DNA from: Debaryomyces hansenii CBS767 | Taxonomy: Eukaryota; Ascomycota; Pichiomycetes; Serinales; Debaryomycetaceae | Direction of reading: 5' to 3' | Length of the DNA stretch: 64,000 bases | Assembly: GCF_000006445.2 (NCBI RefSeq) | Contig: NC_006047.2 | Location: 1,612,001-1,676,000 of the forward strand | Shown here: positions 20,181-29,486 of the stretch, in pieces | How positions within the stretch are numbered: the stretch's first letter is position 1 | Layout: each line of letters starts with the position of its first letter | Position numbers and translations under genes: made by a program | Notes under the pieces: generated by a model | Seen by the model: the letters and a program-made list of their open reading frames with translations, nothing else | Database searches by the model: none | Told to the model about the DNA's origin: nothing

Positions 20181-22115
20181 TTAATTTCCCGCAACGCACA
20201 TCAAACTTCCGACGAAGGACAAGATTAATCTGCTTCTAACCTCATTGATGTCTTCTGGAACTAACCAAATTAAAGCTCCCAATTTTCTGGCGATTGAAAT
20301 AGCCAATTTAGCATTAGCATACTTTTCGTCTTCAGATAAATTGGAGCCTTGATGAACCAAGTCGTAGTCGACGTATCCTGGTTTCATACCGTTTAATACA
20401 TCCAACAAGTAGACACTATTACACAAAGAGGAATCTTTGAATGATCTTATAGTATAATTCTTGCCACCTTTTACGACTTGAGAATTGGCCCATTTCAATA
20501 TATCACCATCAGTTAAGTTTTGGTTACCATCGTTACTTAACAGCGATAAAGTGTTAGTGATGTTACGTCTCATCAATTGCCATACTAATGCCAAGGTTAA
20601 CAATTTATTACCATCGACAATATCCGAACCTTCTATACCAACTAATGAGAAGCTATTGGCCTTACCGATTTCTACCCCGTAATTAGTATTCTCCAAAGCC
20701 TTGAAACGAGATAATTCATTGCCGTTAGCAGGCTTTTTATTTATGTGCTTGAAGGATACACTTCCTGGCAAGACCTTTTCGTAAGCTTGTAATAATACTA
20801 ACCCATCTTTTAAATCCTCGAAAAGTGAGACGATTGGTGGATCGACATCTAAGGAATTCAACCACAAAGTGAAGACTCTGGCTTCTCTTTCACCTTCAGC
20901 GTCGAACTCTTCAATTTCAGGCTTTTCATGTTCTTCGATTGGGTCCAATCCAGGATAGTTGTTGAATACGTTGGCAACAAAGGCCAAATTTAATTTAGGA
21001 TTACCAGCAACCAAGGATGTTGGGGTTAAAAACTTACGGCAACCAATTTTTTCAGCGTTATTCAAGACTTGCTCAGCACGGGTTAACAAATCAGAAGTTT
21101 TTAATGGACCCAAGTCGCAGCTTTCTGGTTGTAATTGATTTAATAAAACAGTGTAGTTTTCACCGTCGCTAATGTCTTTAGAAAAGTTATTAACTCTTCT
21201 TTGAGATCCAGCATTCTTCAAGTGGTAGTTGAACCAACGTAATAAAATTTGTTCAGGAGGTAATCTTAAGAATTGTTCTAAAGTTTCATCATCCTCAAGT
21301 AAACGATATAATTCAGGGTGAAGTTTAATATCAACCTTTGACAATAATCCTCTTCTAACAATTTGCCAAATCAATCCCAAAATCAAATGTTCCTTACCAT
21401 CAATAATGTCTTCTGAGTGAACATTAACAACAACACAACCAATGGCTTTTGCAGAATTTATAACAATATTTGCATTTTCAGACATCTGGAAATTGTTTAA
21501 AACCTTCTTCTTAGCAGATGGAAGGTTCAAAACACGAGTATCAATAGTATCTGGAACTGAATCGTTGATTAATTTAGACAAGACCAACCCATCACGACAT
21601 TCATCAAATATTTGGAAATTTTCAGTACTAAATGGCAATCTCTCACCGATGTCCGAATCACCTGCAAGAACGGAGTTTATGTGTCTCGTAAATTCAATTC
21701 TTTCTTCATCGTTGATAGTATGAGTTGAGCCAGAAGTTTTACCGGTGAAATATGTCTTATGGGCGGTATTGGCGGTTGGAACAGGTGCCGTTGATGAAGC
21801 GTTACTACTTCCCCCGGTGCCAGCAGCAGGAGCAGCTGCTCGTGAAGATGCTGATTTTGACTCTTTCAACTTAGCCATCAATTCCACATAATCATCTAGT
21901 TCCACATGTCCTGATGCATCCACATCAACGTTCTTTAATGTTTCTCTTGCTTGATCATAAGTATAATCTCCTTTTTGAGAAACGGAGTTAATGACATCTT
22001 TTTTTTCAACCCACCCTTTATCTTCTAAGTCGATATTTCTGAAATCTTCGATAATTCCGAAAAGATCATTCTGTTCCAACACTGGGAACTTTTTTTGTAG
22101 TTTCAATACATTCAT
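20181..22115 (-). CDS. SAC6: fimbrin, actin-bundling protein
   Basis: Sac6 cross-links actin filaments in cortical patches and cables and is needed for endocytosis. The 644-residue product has two N-terminal EF-hand-like loops (29-40, DLEDKGWVEKKD, and 64-75, DVDASGHVELDD) and a Ser/Ala/Pro linker. Two actin-binding domains follow, each built of two calponin-homology repeats (about 125-385 and 395-642), with motifs such as FDECRDGLVLSKLIND, LILGLIWQIVRRGL and LLTLALVWQLMRRN. The sequence is continuous from MNVLKLQKKFPVLEQ, so there is no intron here, whereas S. cerevisiae SAC6 has one near the 5' end. Divergent from PEP3. Confidence 0.98.
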   Translation of the reverse strand: MNVLKLQKKFPVLEQNDLFGIIEDFRNIDLEDKGWVEKKDVINSVSQKGDYTYDQARETLKNVDVDASGHVELDDYVELMAKLKESKSASSRAAAPAAGTGGSSNASSTAPVPTANTAHKTYFTGKTSGSTHTINDEERIEFTRHINSVLAGDSDIGERLPFSTENFQIFDECRDGLVLSKLINDSVPDTIDTRVLNLPSAKKKVLNNFQMSENANIVINSAKAIGCVVVNVHSEDIIDGKEHLILGLIWQIVRRGLLSKVDIKLHPELYRLLEDDETLEQFLRLPPEQILLRWFNYHLKNAGSQRRVNNFSKDISDGENYTVLLNQLQPESCDLGPLKTSDLLTRAEQVLNNAEKIGCRKFLTPTSLVAGNPKLNLAFVANVFNNYPGLDPIEEHEKPEIEEFDAEGEREARVFTLWLNSLDVDPPIVSLFEDLKDGLVLLQAYEKVLPGSVSFKHINKKPANGNELSRFKALENTNYGVEIGKANSFSLVGIEGSDIVDGNKLLTLALVWQLMRRNITNTLSLLSNDGNQNLTDGDILKWANSQVVKGGKNYTIRSFKDSSLCNSVYLLDVLNGMKPGYVDYDLVHQGSNLSEDEKYANAKLAISIARKLGALIWLVPEDINEVRSRLILSFVGSLMCVAGN

Positions 22116-22828
22116 TGTATCAATTGAATAAGTACTATGTTTATTAAGTCCATTATGGAGTTTTCGCCCTTAAATAACGGAAAACGCTATACTGCATATA
22201 ATCAGGCCATGACCAGTTGCTGGCTGAGTTTTTTTGCATCTATTGAAAGCAGATGATTCCAAGGAGATATGATATACTGGGTAAAGTAATATCAAAGATA
22301 AACAGCAGGAAGGCATCGCACAACTTGTTTAAGAACTCAATTTGTTCTGGTTAAAGAATTTTATCTTACTCGCTCATGCACCCTCGGGTACAACCATTCG
22401 TTTGATGAAATGTTTGAAGTGTATCCACTTTTTTTTTTGGATATAATAACTTAGAATATTAAGAAGGAAGTTGAATTGATGCCATTATAGCTATCACAAT
22501 TTATAATGCAAGGAATTTGGAAAAGGCTACGGTTTAATGAATATTCCTAATTTTTACACCATTCAGTGTTCTTTGAAATGACAATTATTATTAAAAGTCA
22601 ATGTAGCTTAAAGAAAGCATGTTTCCTATTTCATATTAGTTGTATTAACGTAGAATCTATAATGACTTATTTGGTTCGGTTTATGTAGGCATGCATTCAA
22701 TTAAGTGAGCGATGAGAGATAGTAAATACACGTGACATCATTTTGAATTGGCATCAATGAACTTGATAAGTATGCCAAACACTGGGTCGTAATATAGTTC
22801 TACGCAATAAGATACACAAATAAGACCA
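22116..22828. promoter_or_regulatory. divergent promoter of SAC6 and PEP3
   Basis: This 713-bp region is shared by two divergent genes. It has a T-run at about 22429-22438 and a CACGTG at 22730-22735, about 95 bp upstream of the PEP3 ATG. No RNA gene or coding frame is supported. Confidence 0.5.
22730..22735. promoter_or_regulatory. CACGTG E-box upstream of PEP3
   Basis: A perfect CACGTG about 95 bp before the PEP3 ATG (context TACACGTGACA). It is a candidate Cbf1-type site. Confidence 0.4.
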
Positions 22829-25800
22829 ATGGGCTCGAAAGACGAGGAGGCATCTGAAATTACAAATACGGACCCGACTATGTCTGGGATATCAGATATA
22901 CCACAATTATCCAAAGAACAACCCGTGTTTGACATCGAAGAAGTACAACTTCAATTCGACCTTAATCATTCGTTGCATAAATTATGTGTTAAAAATAACG
23001 TCATGTATCTTCTCGAAGATAATTACGTATACAAAATTAATTTGGAATATCCTTCGGAGGTAAAGCAGCTTCTGCTACCATCTGGAACAGACAGTAAGAT
23101 CACTGATTCTTGGCTACATCCGAATGGATTGCATTTGGTCATACGGACCAACAATAATAATTACTATTATTTGCATGAATCATATAACGACTTTAAATTA
23201 CTTCCACGGCTTAAAGGTATGGATATCAAATTCGTGGTGTTTCCAAATTCACTGGAATATAAAGAATCTACAGGTGACTTTTTGATGGGAACAAAGGATG
23301 GCTCCGTCTACATAGGAAACATTAAACATCATGAAAGTGGACATGATAAGAAGAGAGATGATAAATATGTGAAGTTAGTATACAAACAACCGCAACCAAT
23401 TTTAGGACTTACTTATACGAATAATGATTTACAAATAAATTTATTTACTGGTGATCAATTATTAATATGGGATTGCTTTGACAATACATACGCTGAGTTG
23501 ATTAAAGTATTCAAAATGAAACCGAAAGCAGTCACTATTCCAAAATCTAATAACATGCCTCCTGTTTTTGAATCCAATGCTTATTATTTTACTTATTTGG
23601 TGTCACCTGCTAATGAGATATATTCTAATGATCCCGAACTATGTCTTTCTAAAACTGAAAAATTGAATTTTATGAATGATTCTGTTTCCACTTATACTAA
23701 TTCATTGATAATAACGGCGCATCATTTAATCGCATTAAATAAGGATCACGATAAGCTTTATATCCATAACAAATTGGCGAACTCAAAACCCATTGTACTA
23801 GATGTGAAGGAATCTTTACAGAAAAATGAAAAGCTTCTTGGTATAACCGCTGACTATGCCAAAATGACATATTGGCTATATTCAAGTGATAGTATATATG
23901 AGCTTGTTATTAATAATGAATCAACATCCGTCTGGTATAACTATTATAAACTTGGAAAATATGAGAAAGCTTTAAATTGTCTTGAAGATCCAGATTCGAA
24001 AAATTATTTCAAGAAGGATATGGTTTTAGTAAAACAAGGTTACGATTATTTACAAAAGGGCGGCTTCGGAATTGATTTTGCTGATGAAGACATCGATCAA
24101 GACTTATTTAACCTTCAAATCAAGGGAATAAGGATCTTAGGACAACTGTCTGAGCCATTTGAAAAGGTATGTTTGATGTTATTAAACTTGCAACAACCTC
24201 TTATTGATGATGATAGAGCTAAACGTAATTATTCATCGGATAAGTTATTGGTTGAATATTTATTAGTGAAGTTTAAAATTGCTAAAACAATAGAAAGATC
24301 TCGTATTAGAGTGATAATTTTATCAACCTGGATTATTGAATTAATGCTCAGAACGACATACGCATTAGAGAATGAAGTCAATCTCCAGACGTCATCTGAG
24401 GCACCAATAACTCGAAAGGATGATTCAACTCAAAAGAACTTTGAGAAGTCGAGGAGTATGCTTAAATCCCTAGATAACCAGTTTGAAAATTTTCTATCTC
24501 AAAATTATAAAATTCTTGATACTAAAACAGTGTACCAGGTAATTAGTAATTTGCATTATCCTTCGAAATTAATATATTTTGCCGAGTTAATAAAGGACTA
24601 TGGGTTTATTCTAAATTACTATATTGATATAGAAGATTGGGATAATGCTTTGAAGACGTTAATTAAAATATATACTGTATCAGAGACTCACAATGTGGAT
24701 ATAATTTACAAGAAATCTGCAGTCTTATTGATAAACAGTCCGAAATTGACTGTTGATACCTGGTTAAAATTCCCAAGTTTGAACTATGAAAAGTTATTGC
24801 CGGCAATTTTAATCTTCAACAAGAATAATCATGCATTGTCATTAGCAGATAATCCCAGCATTCCATTTTTACTGAAGGTAATCTACGATAAGGGTATTAA
24901 AGATAAGGCTCTTAATAACTGTTACTTATCTTTATTAATTACATATCCATTCAATGATGATAATACGAAGAAGCGTTGTACGAGGTATATTGTCAAATTC
25001 TTGAACTATGCTAAGTCTGAATCGATAAATAACTCGAAGAAGCTTTCTATGTATTCTGCAGATTTCATCCTCAGATTATGTATCAATCATAAACAATATC
25101 AGCCTGCTGTTCTTATTTTGATTAATGATATGGGCTTATATGAGCAAGCGTTGAAGCTATCCATTGACAATGAATTAACGGAATTAGCTGAATTTGTATT
25201 AAAGAAATATGAAGAATCAATCCTAAATAGCGGAGACTTTGAATTAGTTGGAGAGGACTACGAACTAGTGTACGATAAGATGGAAACTGAAGATATAAAT
25301 TCTGTTTCTAAAATCAAGTTAGAAGAAGATAACTTTAGTTCCAGAAAAAAACTTTTAATGATGTTTGCAAAATATATTATTGACGGCATTTGCCAAGGTA
25401 AGGAGTTTGAAATTTTGGATATTGTTGGTGATGATAAAGAAAGCAATATTTTGGTATCGCAAAACAATGGAAGTGAAAAACAAAACGGTGATACGGTTAA
25501 GGATGTCACAAATGATCTAATCGATTCAATGAGCAAGACAGATAATCTGGTTATTAGAGAAATAAACCTGTCGAAGTTAAATAAAGCTCTTAGATACTTA
25601 TTGAATTTATCGTTTGGGAACAATTCAAATTCGAACATTATTACTCTTAAAGACTTATTACCATTATTTCCAGAATCGATTATGATTAATAATTTTAAGG
25701 ATGAGATTGTGAAATCGTTAAACCAATACAACACACGAATCAATCAGTTGTCTTCAGAAATGCAAGAGTCCTTGAATATTACGCATAATTTAAAAAACCA

Positions 25801-26164
25801 AATTAAAGAATCTAGGAAGAGAGGTACAAGGGGTAAAATTTATACAATTATTGAACCCGGGGAGCCATGTAAGTTATGTCAAAATTTGTTAATTAATAAA
25901 AATTTTGTATGCTTTCCAAACTGTCATCATAATTTCCATAAGGATTGTCTTGTGAAGTATTATCTTAAGCTGAAAAGTGATTATCGTTTCAAAAAAATAT
26001 TCCAGGATTTCAAAAAGAATACAAATGTATCAAATAAAGAAGAATTAGACGATATCATGTTAAAGGAATGCGTTTTATGTAATGATGGAAATATTTCGAC
26101 AATTGATGCTAATTTAATTGATATCGATAGAAATAAATCAGAATTACAAGAATGGCAATTATAG
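22829..26164 (+). CDS. PEP3: vacuolar sorting protein PEP3/VPS18 (HOPS/CORVET core)
   Basis: Pep3/Vps18 is a class C core subunit of the HOPS and CORVET tethering complexes at the vacuole and endosome. The 1111-residue product has an N-terminal beta-propeller-like region (about 40-370) and a long alpha-solenoid with clathrin-heavy-chain-like repeats. The C-terminal RING-type zinc-binding segment (about 1011-1090) has cysteine pairs in EPCKLCQNLL, FPNCHHNFHKDCLVKYY and LKECVLCND. The C-terminal RING after a solenoid, with GKIYTIIEPGEPCKLC, is characteristic of Vps18. It is about 190 residues longer than the S. cerevisiae protein because of polar loops. The ATG at 22829 is the first in frame. 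Confidence 0.95.
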   Translation: MGSKDEEASEITNTDPTMSGISDIPQLSKEQPVFDIEEVQLQFDLNHSLHKLCVKNNVMYLLEDNYVYKINLEYPSEVKQLLLPSGTDSKITDSWLHPNGLHLVIRTNNNNYYYLHESYNDFKLLPRLKGMDIKFVVFPNSLEYKESTGDFLMGTKDGSVYIGNIKHHESGHDKKRDDKYVKLVYKQPQPILGLTYTNNDLQINLFTGDQLLIWDCFDNTYAELIKVFKMKPKAVTIPKSNNMPPVFESNAYYFTYLVSPANEIYSNDPELCLSKTEKLNFMNDSVSTYTNSLIITAHHLIALNKDHDKLYIHNKLANSKPIVLDVKESLQKNEKLLGITADYAKMTYWLYSSDSIYELVINNESTSVWYNYYKLGKYEKALNCLEDPDSKNYFKKDMVLVKQGYDYLQKGGFGIDFADEDIDQDLFNLQIKGIRILGQLSEPFEKVCLMLLNLQQPLIDDDRAKRNYSSDKLLVEYLLVKFKIAKTIERSRIRVIILSTWIIELMLRTTYALENEVNLQTSSEAPITRKDDSTQKNFEKSRSMLKSLDNQFENFLSQNYKILDTKTVYQVISNLHYPSKLIYFAELIKDYGFILNYYIDIEDWDNALKTLIKIYTVSETHNVDIIYKKSAVLLINSPKLTVDTWLKFPSLNYEKLLPAILIFNKNNHALSLADNPSIPFLLKVIYDKGIKDKALNNCYLSLLITYPFNDDNTKKRCTRYIVKFLNYAKSESINNSKKLSMYSADFILRLCINHKQYQPAVLILINDMGLYEQALKLSIDNELTELAEFVLKKYEESILNSGDFELVGEDYELVYDKMETEDINSVSKIKLEEDNFSSRKKLLMMFAKYIIDGICQGKEFEILDIVGDDKESNILVSQNNGSEKQNGDTVKDVTNDLIDSMSKTDNLVIREINLSKLNKALRYLLNLSFGNNSNSNIITLKDLLPLFPESIMINNFKDEIVKSLNQYNTRINQLSSEMQESLNITHNLKNQIKESRKRGTRGKIYTIIEPGEPCKLCQNLLINKNFVCFPNCHHNFHKDCLVKYYLKLKSDYRFKKIFQDFKKNTNVSNKEELDDIMLKECVLCNDGNISTIDANLIDIDRNKSELQEWQL

Positions 26165-26353
26165 TTATATGTACTTGATAATAAATGCTGACTCGATATA
26201 TTTCACTTAATTATAATGAGGGTAAAGTAAGAAGCAAAATGCCTGACTTCATCGTATCATTTTTTTCAGTTGATACATTCTGTAATCGCCTATATACTTG
26301 CAGAAATTACTTAAAATATTTAATTTTATCTGCAGTACTTTTTTTTTTTCCAT

Positions 26354-26359
26354 CTCATC
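26354..26359 (-). promoter_or_regulatory. PAC-like GATGAG core next to a T-run upstream of SPB1
   Basis: CATCTCATCTCATT, 70-80 bp before the SPB1 ATG, directly follows a T-run at about 26339-26349. It contains GATGAG on the minus strand. Ribosome-biogenesis genes often carry PAC next to a poly(dA:dT)/RRPE tract. The match is to the core only. Confidence 0.35.
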
Positions 26360-26428
26360 TCATTATTTAACTTATAGTCTTGAAGTGCTTTGCAAGTTTT
26401 ATATTAACAATAACGATTATAACTAAGT

Positions 26429-28924
26429 ATGGGGAAAACTCAAAAGAAGAACAGTAAAGGTCGTTTAGATCGTTACTATTACTTAGCTAAAGAAAAGGGG
26501 TATAGAGCTCGTTCTTCTTTCAAGATTATTCAAATTAATGAAAAATATGGTCATTTTTTGGAGAAGTCTAAAGTTGTCATTGATTTATGTGCCGCCCCTG
26601 GTTCATGGTGTCAGGTTGCATCGCAATTATGCCCGATCAACTCCTTGATTATTGGGGTTGATATAGTGCCTATTAAAGCTTTACCAAATTGTATTACATT
26701 TCAGTCTGATATTACTACAGAAGATTGTAGATCTCAGTTGAGAGGTCATATGAAAACGTGGAAAGCTGATACTGTGTTACATGATGGTGCTCCAAATGTT
26801 GGTTTAGGATGGGTTCAGGATGCATTTACTCAATCACATTTAACATTACAGGCTTTAAAATTAGCTGTTGAAAATTTAAACACAGGAGGAACATTTGTTA
26901 CCAAAATTTTCAGATCCAGAGATTATAATAACTTAATGTGGGTATTTCAACAATTGTTTGAAAAGGTAGAAGCAACCAAGCCACCAGCTTCTCGTAACGT
27001 TTCGGCAGAAATTTTCGTTGTTTGTAAAGGATATAAGTCTCCAAAGAAAATGGATCCAAGACTTTTAGACCCAAGGGAAGTCTTTGAGGAATTACCAACC
27101 GGCCCTGATAATAATGAAGCTAAAATTTTCAATCCAGAAAAGAAAGTTAGAAGAAGACAAGGTTATGAAGAAGGAGATTATACTTTATTCCACGAAATGC
27201 CATTGTTAGAGTTTATTAAGAATGAAGATCCAATTAATACTCTAGGAACATTAAATAAATTGTCAGAACCACCCCAAGATGATCATGAATGGAAAATTTT
27301 AAAGAAGTCGAAGTTGTGTACCCCAGAATTATTGGAATGCATTAAGGATTTAAAGGTTTTGGGTAGAAAGGACTTCAAGCACTTGTTAAAATTCAGAAAA
27401 CAAGCCAGGGATTTACTTGGATTGGACGCTAAAGAAGAGACTCAAGAAATTGAAGTAGAACCATTAACAGAGGACCAACAGATTGAAAAAGAATTGCAAG
27501 AGTTGACGGAAAAGCAAAAGCAGAAAGCAAGGAAGGCGAAAAAACAATCTAACGAAATCAAACAAAAGGAAATTCAAAGATCGCAAATGAATATGTTGAC
27601 AGACATGAATATCGGTATTGAGGCAGCTCAGATTGGAGCCGAGTCTTTATTCAATTTGAAAACAGCTATTAAGACAGGTCAATTAGAAAAGTTAAGTAAG
27701 GGTAAAAAGAAGATGATCTTCAATGACGAAGAAATCATGAAGGATAATGATATTAATTTCGATGAAGAAGCAGATGCTAACTCTGAAGATGAGATCGACG
27801 AGTTAGAGGCACAATTGGATGATATGTACAATTCTTATCAAAATAGAAGAGCTGAAAGAGATGCAAATTACAGAGCCAAGAAGTTAAGGGGTGATGTTGA
27901 TGACGAAGGTTGGGAAGGTATCGAATCAGATAAAGAAGGAAGCGACAAAGAAACAGAAGCTAACGACTATGAGATGGAAAGTGAATCAGACTCCGACGAT
28001 GACGAACATATTCAAAGAATTGCCGATCAAAGGAAAAAAGAATTATCTAAGAATGCAAAGGTATTCTTTGCTTCAAATAGCATATTTGGTGAATTGGGTG
28101 ACGAAGCTTTACTTGAAGAAATGAATAAGAAGGAGGCCAAGACTAATCAAGTTACTAATGAAAATGCTGTCGGTCATGCAAACGATATCAGCAACAAACC
28201 AGAGCAAATGGAAGTCGATAGTAGCGATAGCGAGAATGATGTGAGTGATGACAGCGATTTTGAAATCGTTCCTAACGCTCCAGATGAAGAGCTCTCTGAT
28301 AGTGATTCCGATAATGAAAATGACGTATCACGTAAATATTCAAAGGCGAAGGATCAACAACTGAAAGTGGATATTGCTACTGTTGAGGCAATGACTTTAG
28401 CGCATCAAGTGGCATTAGGACATAAAAACAAGCATGATTTAGTCAATGAAGGTATTCATAAGTATTCTTTCAGGGACCATGATGACCTTCCAGAATGGTT
28501 TGTGGATGATGAGAAGAGAAATTCGAAGATAGTTAAGCCAATCACCAAGGAAGCCGCATTGGCTATCAAAGAGAAGCAGAAGCAATTGAACGCCAGACCT
28601 ATCAAGAAGGTTTTGGAAGCCCAGGGCCGTAAGAAATTAAGAGCATTGAAGAGGTTAGAGAAGTTGAAGAAGAAGTCTGATATGATCAACGAAGACAGTG
28701 CCAAGTCCGAAAGGGATAAGGCAGATGAAATCCAAAAGTTGATGAAGAAATTGACCAAGAAACAGAAGACAAAACCAAAGGCTACTTTGGTTGTTGCCAG
28801 AGGTTCTAATAGAGGTTTGAGTGGAAGACCTAAGGGTGTTAAGGGTAAGTATAAGATGGTTGATGGTGTTATGAAGAACGAACAAAGAGCTTTGAAGAGG
28901 ATTGCAAAGAAACATAAAAAATAG
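26429..28924 (+). CDS. SPB1: rRNA 2'-O-methyltransferase SPB1, 60S assembly
   Basis: Spb1 is a nucleolar AdoMet-dependent methyltransferase that methylates the 25S rRNA A-loop and is needed for 60S maturation. The N-terminal FtsJ/RrmJ domain (about 1-230) starts MGKTQKKNSKGRLDRYYYLA and shows the SAM site VVIDLCAAPGSWCQVA (about 48-63). It also has the catalytic lysines in RARSSFKI and GGTFVTKIF. A charged, acidic, coiled middle follows. The Spb1 C-terminal domain (about 640-831) has LPEWFVDDEKRNSK, RKKLRALKRLEKLKKK and GLSGRPKGVKGKYKMVD. Length matches yeast (841). The identification is certain. Confidence 0.99.
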   Translation: MGKTQKKNSKGRLDRYYYLAKEKGYRARSSFKIIQINEKYGHFLEKSKVVIDLCAAPGSWCQVASQLCPINSLIIGVDIVPIKALPNCITFQSDITTEDCRSQLRGHMKTWKADTVLHDGAPNVGLGWVQDAFTQSHLTLQALKLAVENLNTGGTFVTKIFRSRDYNNLMWVFQQLFEKVEATKPPASRNVSAEIFVVCKGYKSPKKMDPRLLDPREVFEELPTGPDNNEAKIFNPEKKVRRRQGYEEGDYTLFHEMPLLEFIKNEDPINTLGTLNKLSEPPQDDHEWKILKKSKLCTPELLECIKDLKVLGRKDFKHLLKFRKQARDLLGLDAKEETQEIEVEPLTEDQQIEKELQELTEKQKQKARKAKKQSNEIKQKEIQRSQMNMLTDMNIGIEAAQIGAESLFNLKTAIKTGQLEKLSKGKKKMIFNDEEIMKDNDINFDEEADANSEDEIDELEAQLDDMYNSYQNRRAERDANYRAKKLRGDVDDEGWEGIESDKEGSDKETEANDYEMESESDSDDDEHIQRIADQRKKELSKNAKVFFASNSIFGELGDEALLEEMNKKEAKTNQVTNENAVGHANDISNKPEQMEVDSSDSENDVSDDSDFEIVPNAPDEELSDSDSDNENDVSRKYSKAKDQQLKVDIATVEAMTLAHQVALGHKNKHDLVNEGIHKYSFRDHDDLPEWFVDDEKRNSKIVKPITKEAALAIKEKQKQLNARPIKKVLEAQGRKKLRALKRLEKLKKKSDMINEDSAKSERDKADEIQKLMKKLTKKQKTKPKATLVVARGSNRGLSGRPKGVKGKYKMVDGVMKNEQRALKRIAKKHKK

Positions 28925-29486
28925 ATATAGCCCACACCATGTCTTCTTACCCCGACATATAGTTTAATAGTATATACTATAATATTACAATATAATCGTA
29001 CGTCACACATGTATACGGCGATGGACCCTTCGGCACATTTAGCCATTCAGCCTTATTGTTTATTCTACAAAACCTAAATCTTCTCTAATAATAATTATTA
29101 ATTATTTTCTAATATCACGTAAGTACAGTTCAAGTTTATACTTTTACGGATTAAGAATCCCTCTAATGCATTCCTATTGTATTCCTTTATCATGAATACC
29201 CTATAAAAATTTTCTCTCCCATTTGGTACACGATAATCGCGTAGAAAAAGTAATTCAAACCCAATCTAAAAATACGCAAATTGGCTTCATCTCTTCTTTT
29301 ATAAATACTGAAAGTTGGTTTTTATTAGAGCGTATTTGGAAGTCACATTGGCTGACTATTGATTAATTATCTACATCATTGCTGCGTTATACGTTAGCGT
29401 CCATTCATTATTGCATACCATAAACCATTAATATCATTGTTTTAGTTCATCCGCCGTTCCGGTTTTTTTAATTTTTGTTATACTAG
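28925..29486. other. intergenic, upstream of the 29487 gene
   Basis: This 562-bp AT-rich spacer between two rightward genes is the presumed promoter and leader of the 29487 gene. I see no RNA gene, repeat or supported ORF. Confidence 0.5.

Noticed and set aside
26185..26370. 61-codon frame between PEP3 and SPB1
   Set aside because: It lies in the SPB1 promoter and ends in a poly-T encoded hydrophobic run. No support as a gene.
28456..29046. 196-codon minus-strand frame rich in Phe/Leu
   Set aside because: It is antisense to the Lys/Glu-rich C-terminus of SPB1, whose coding constraint explains the open frame.
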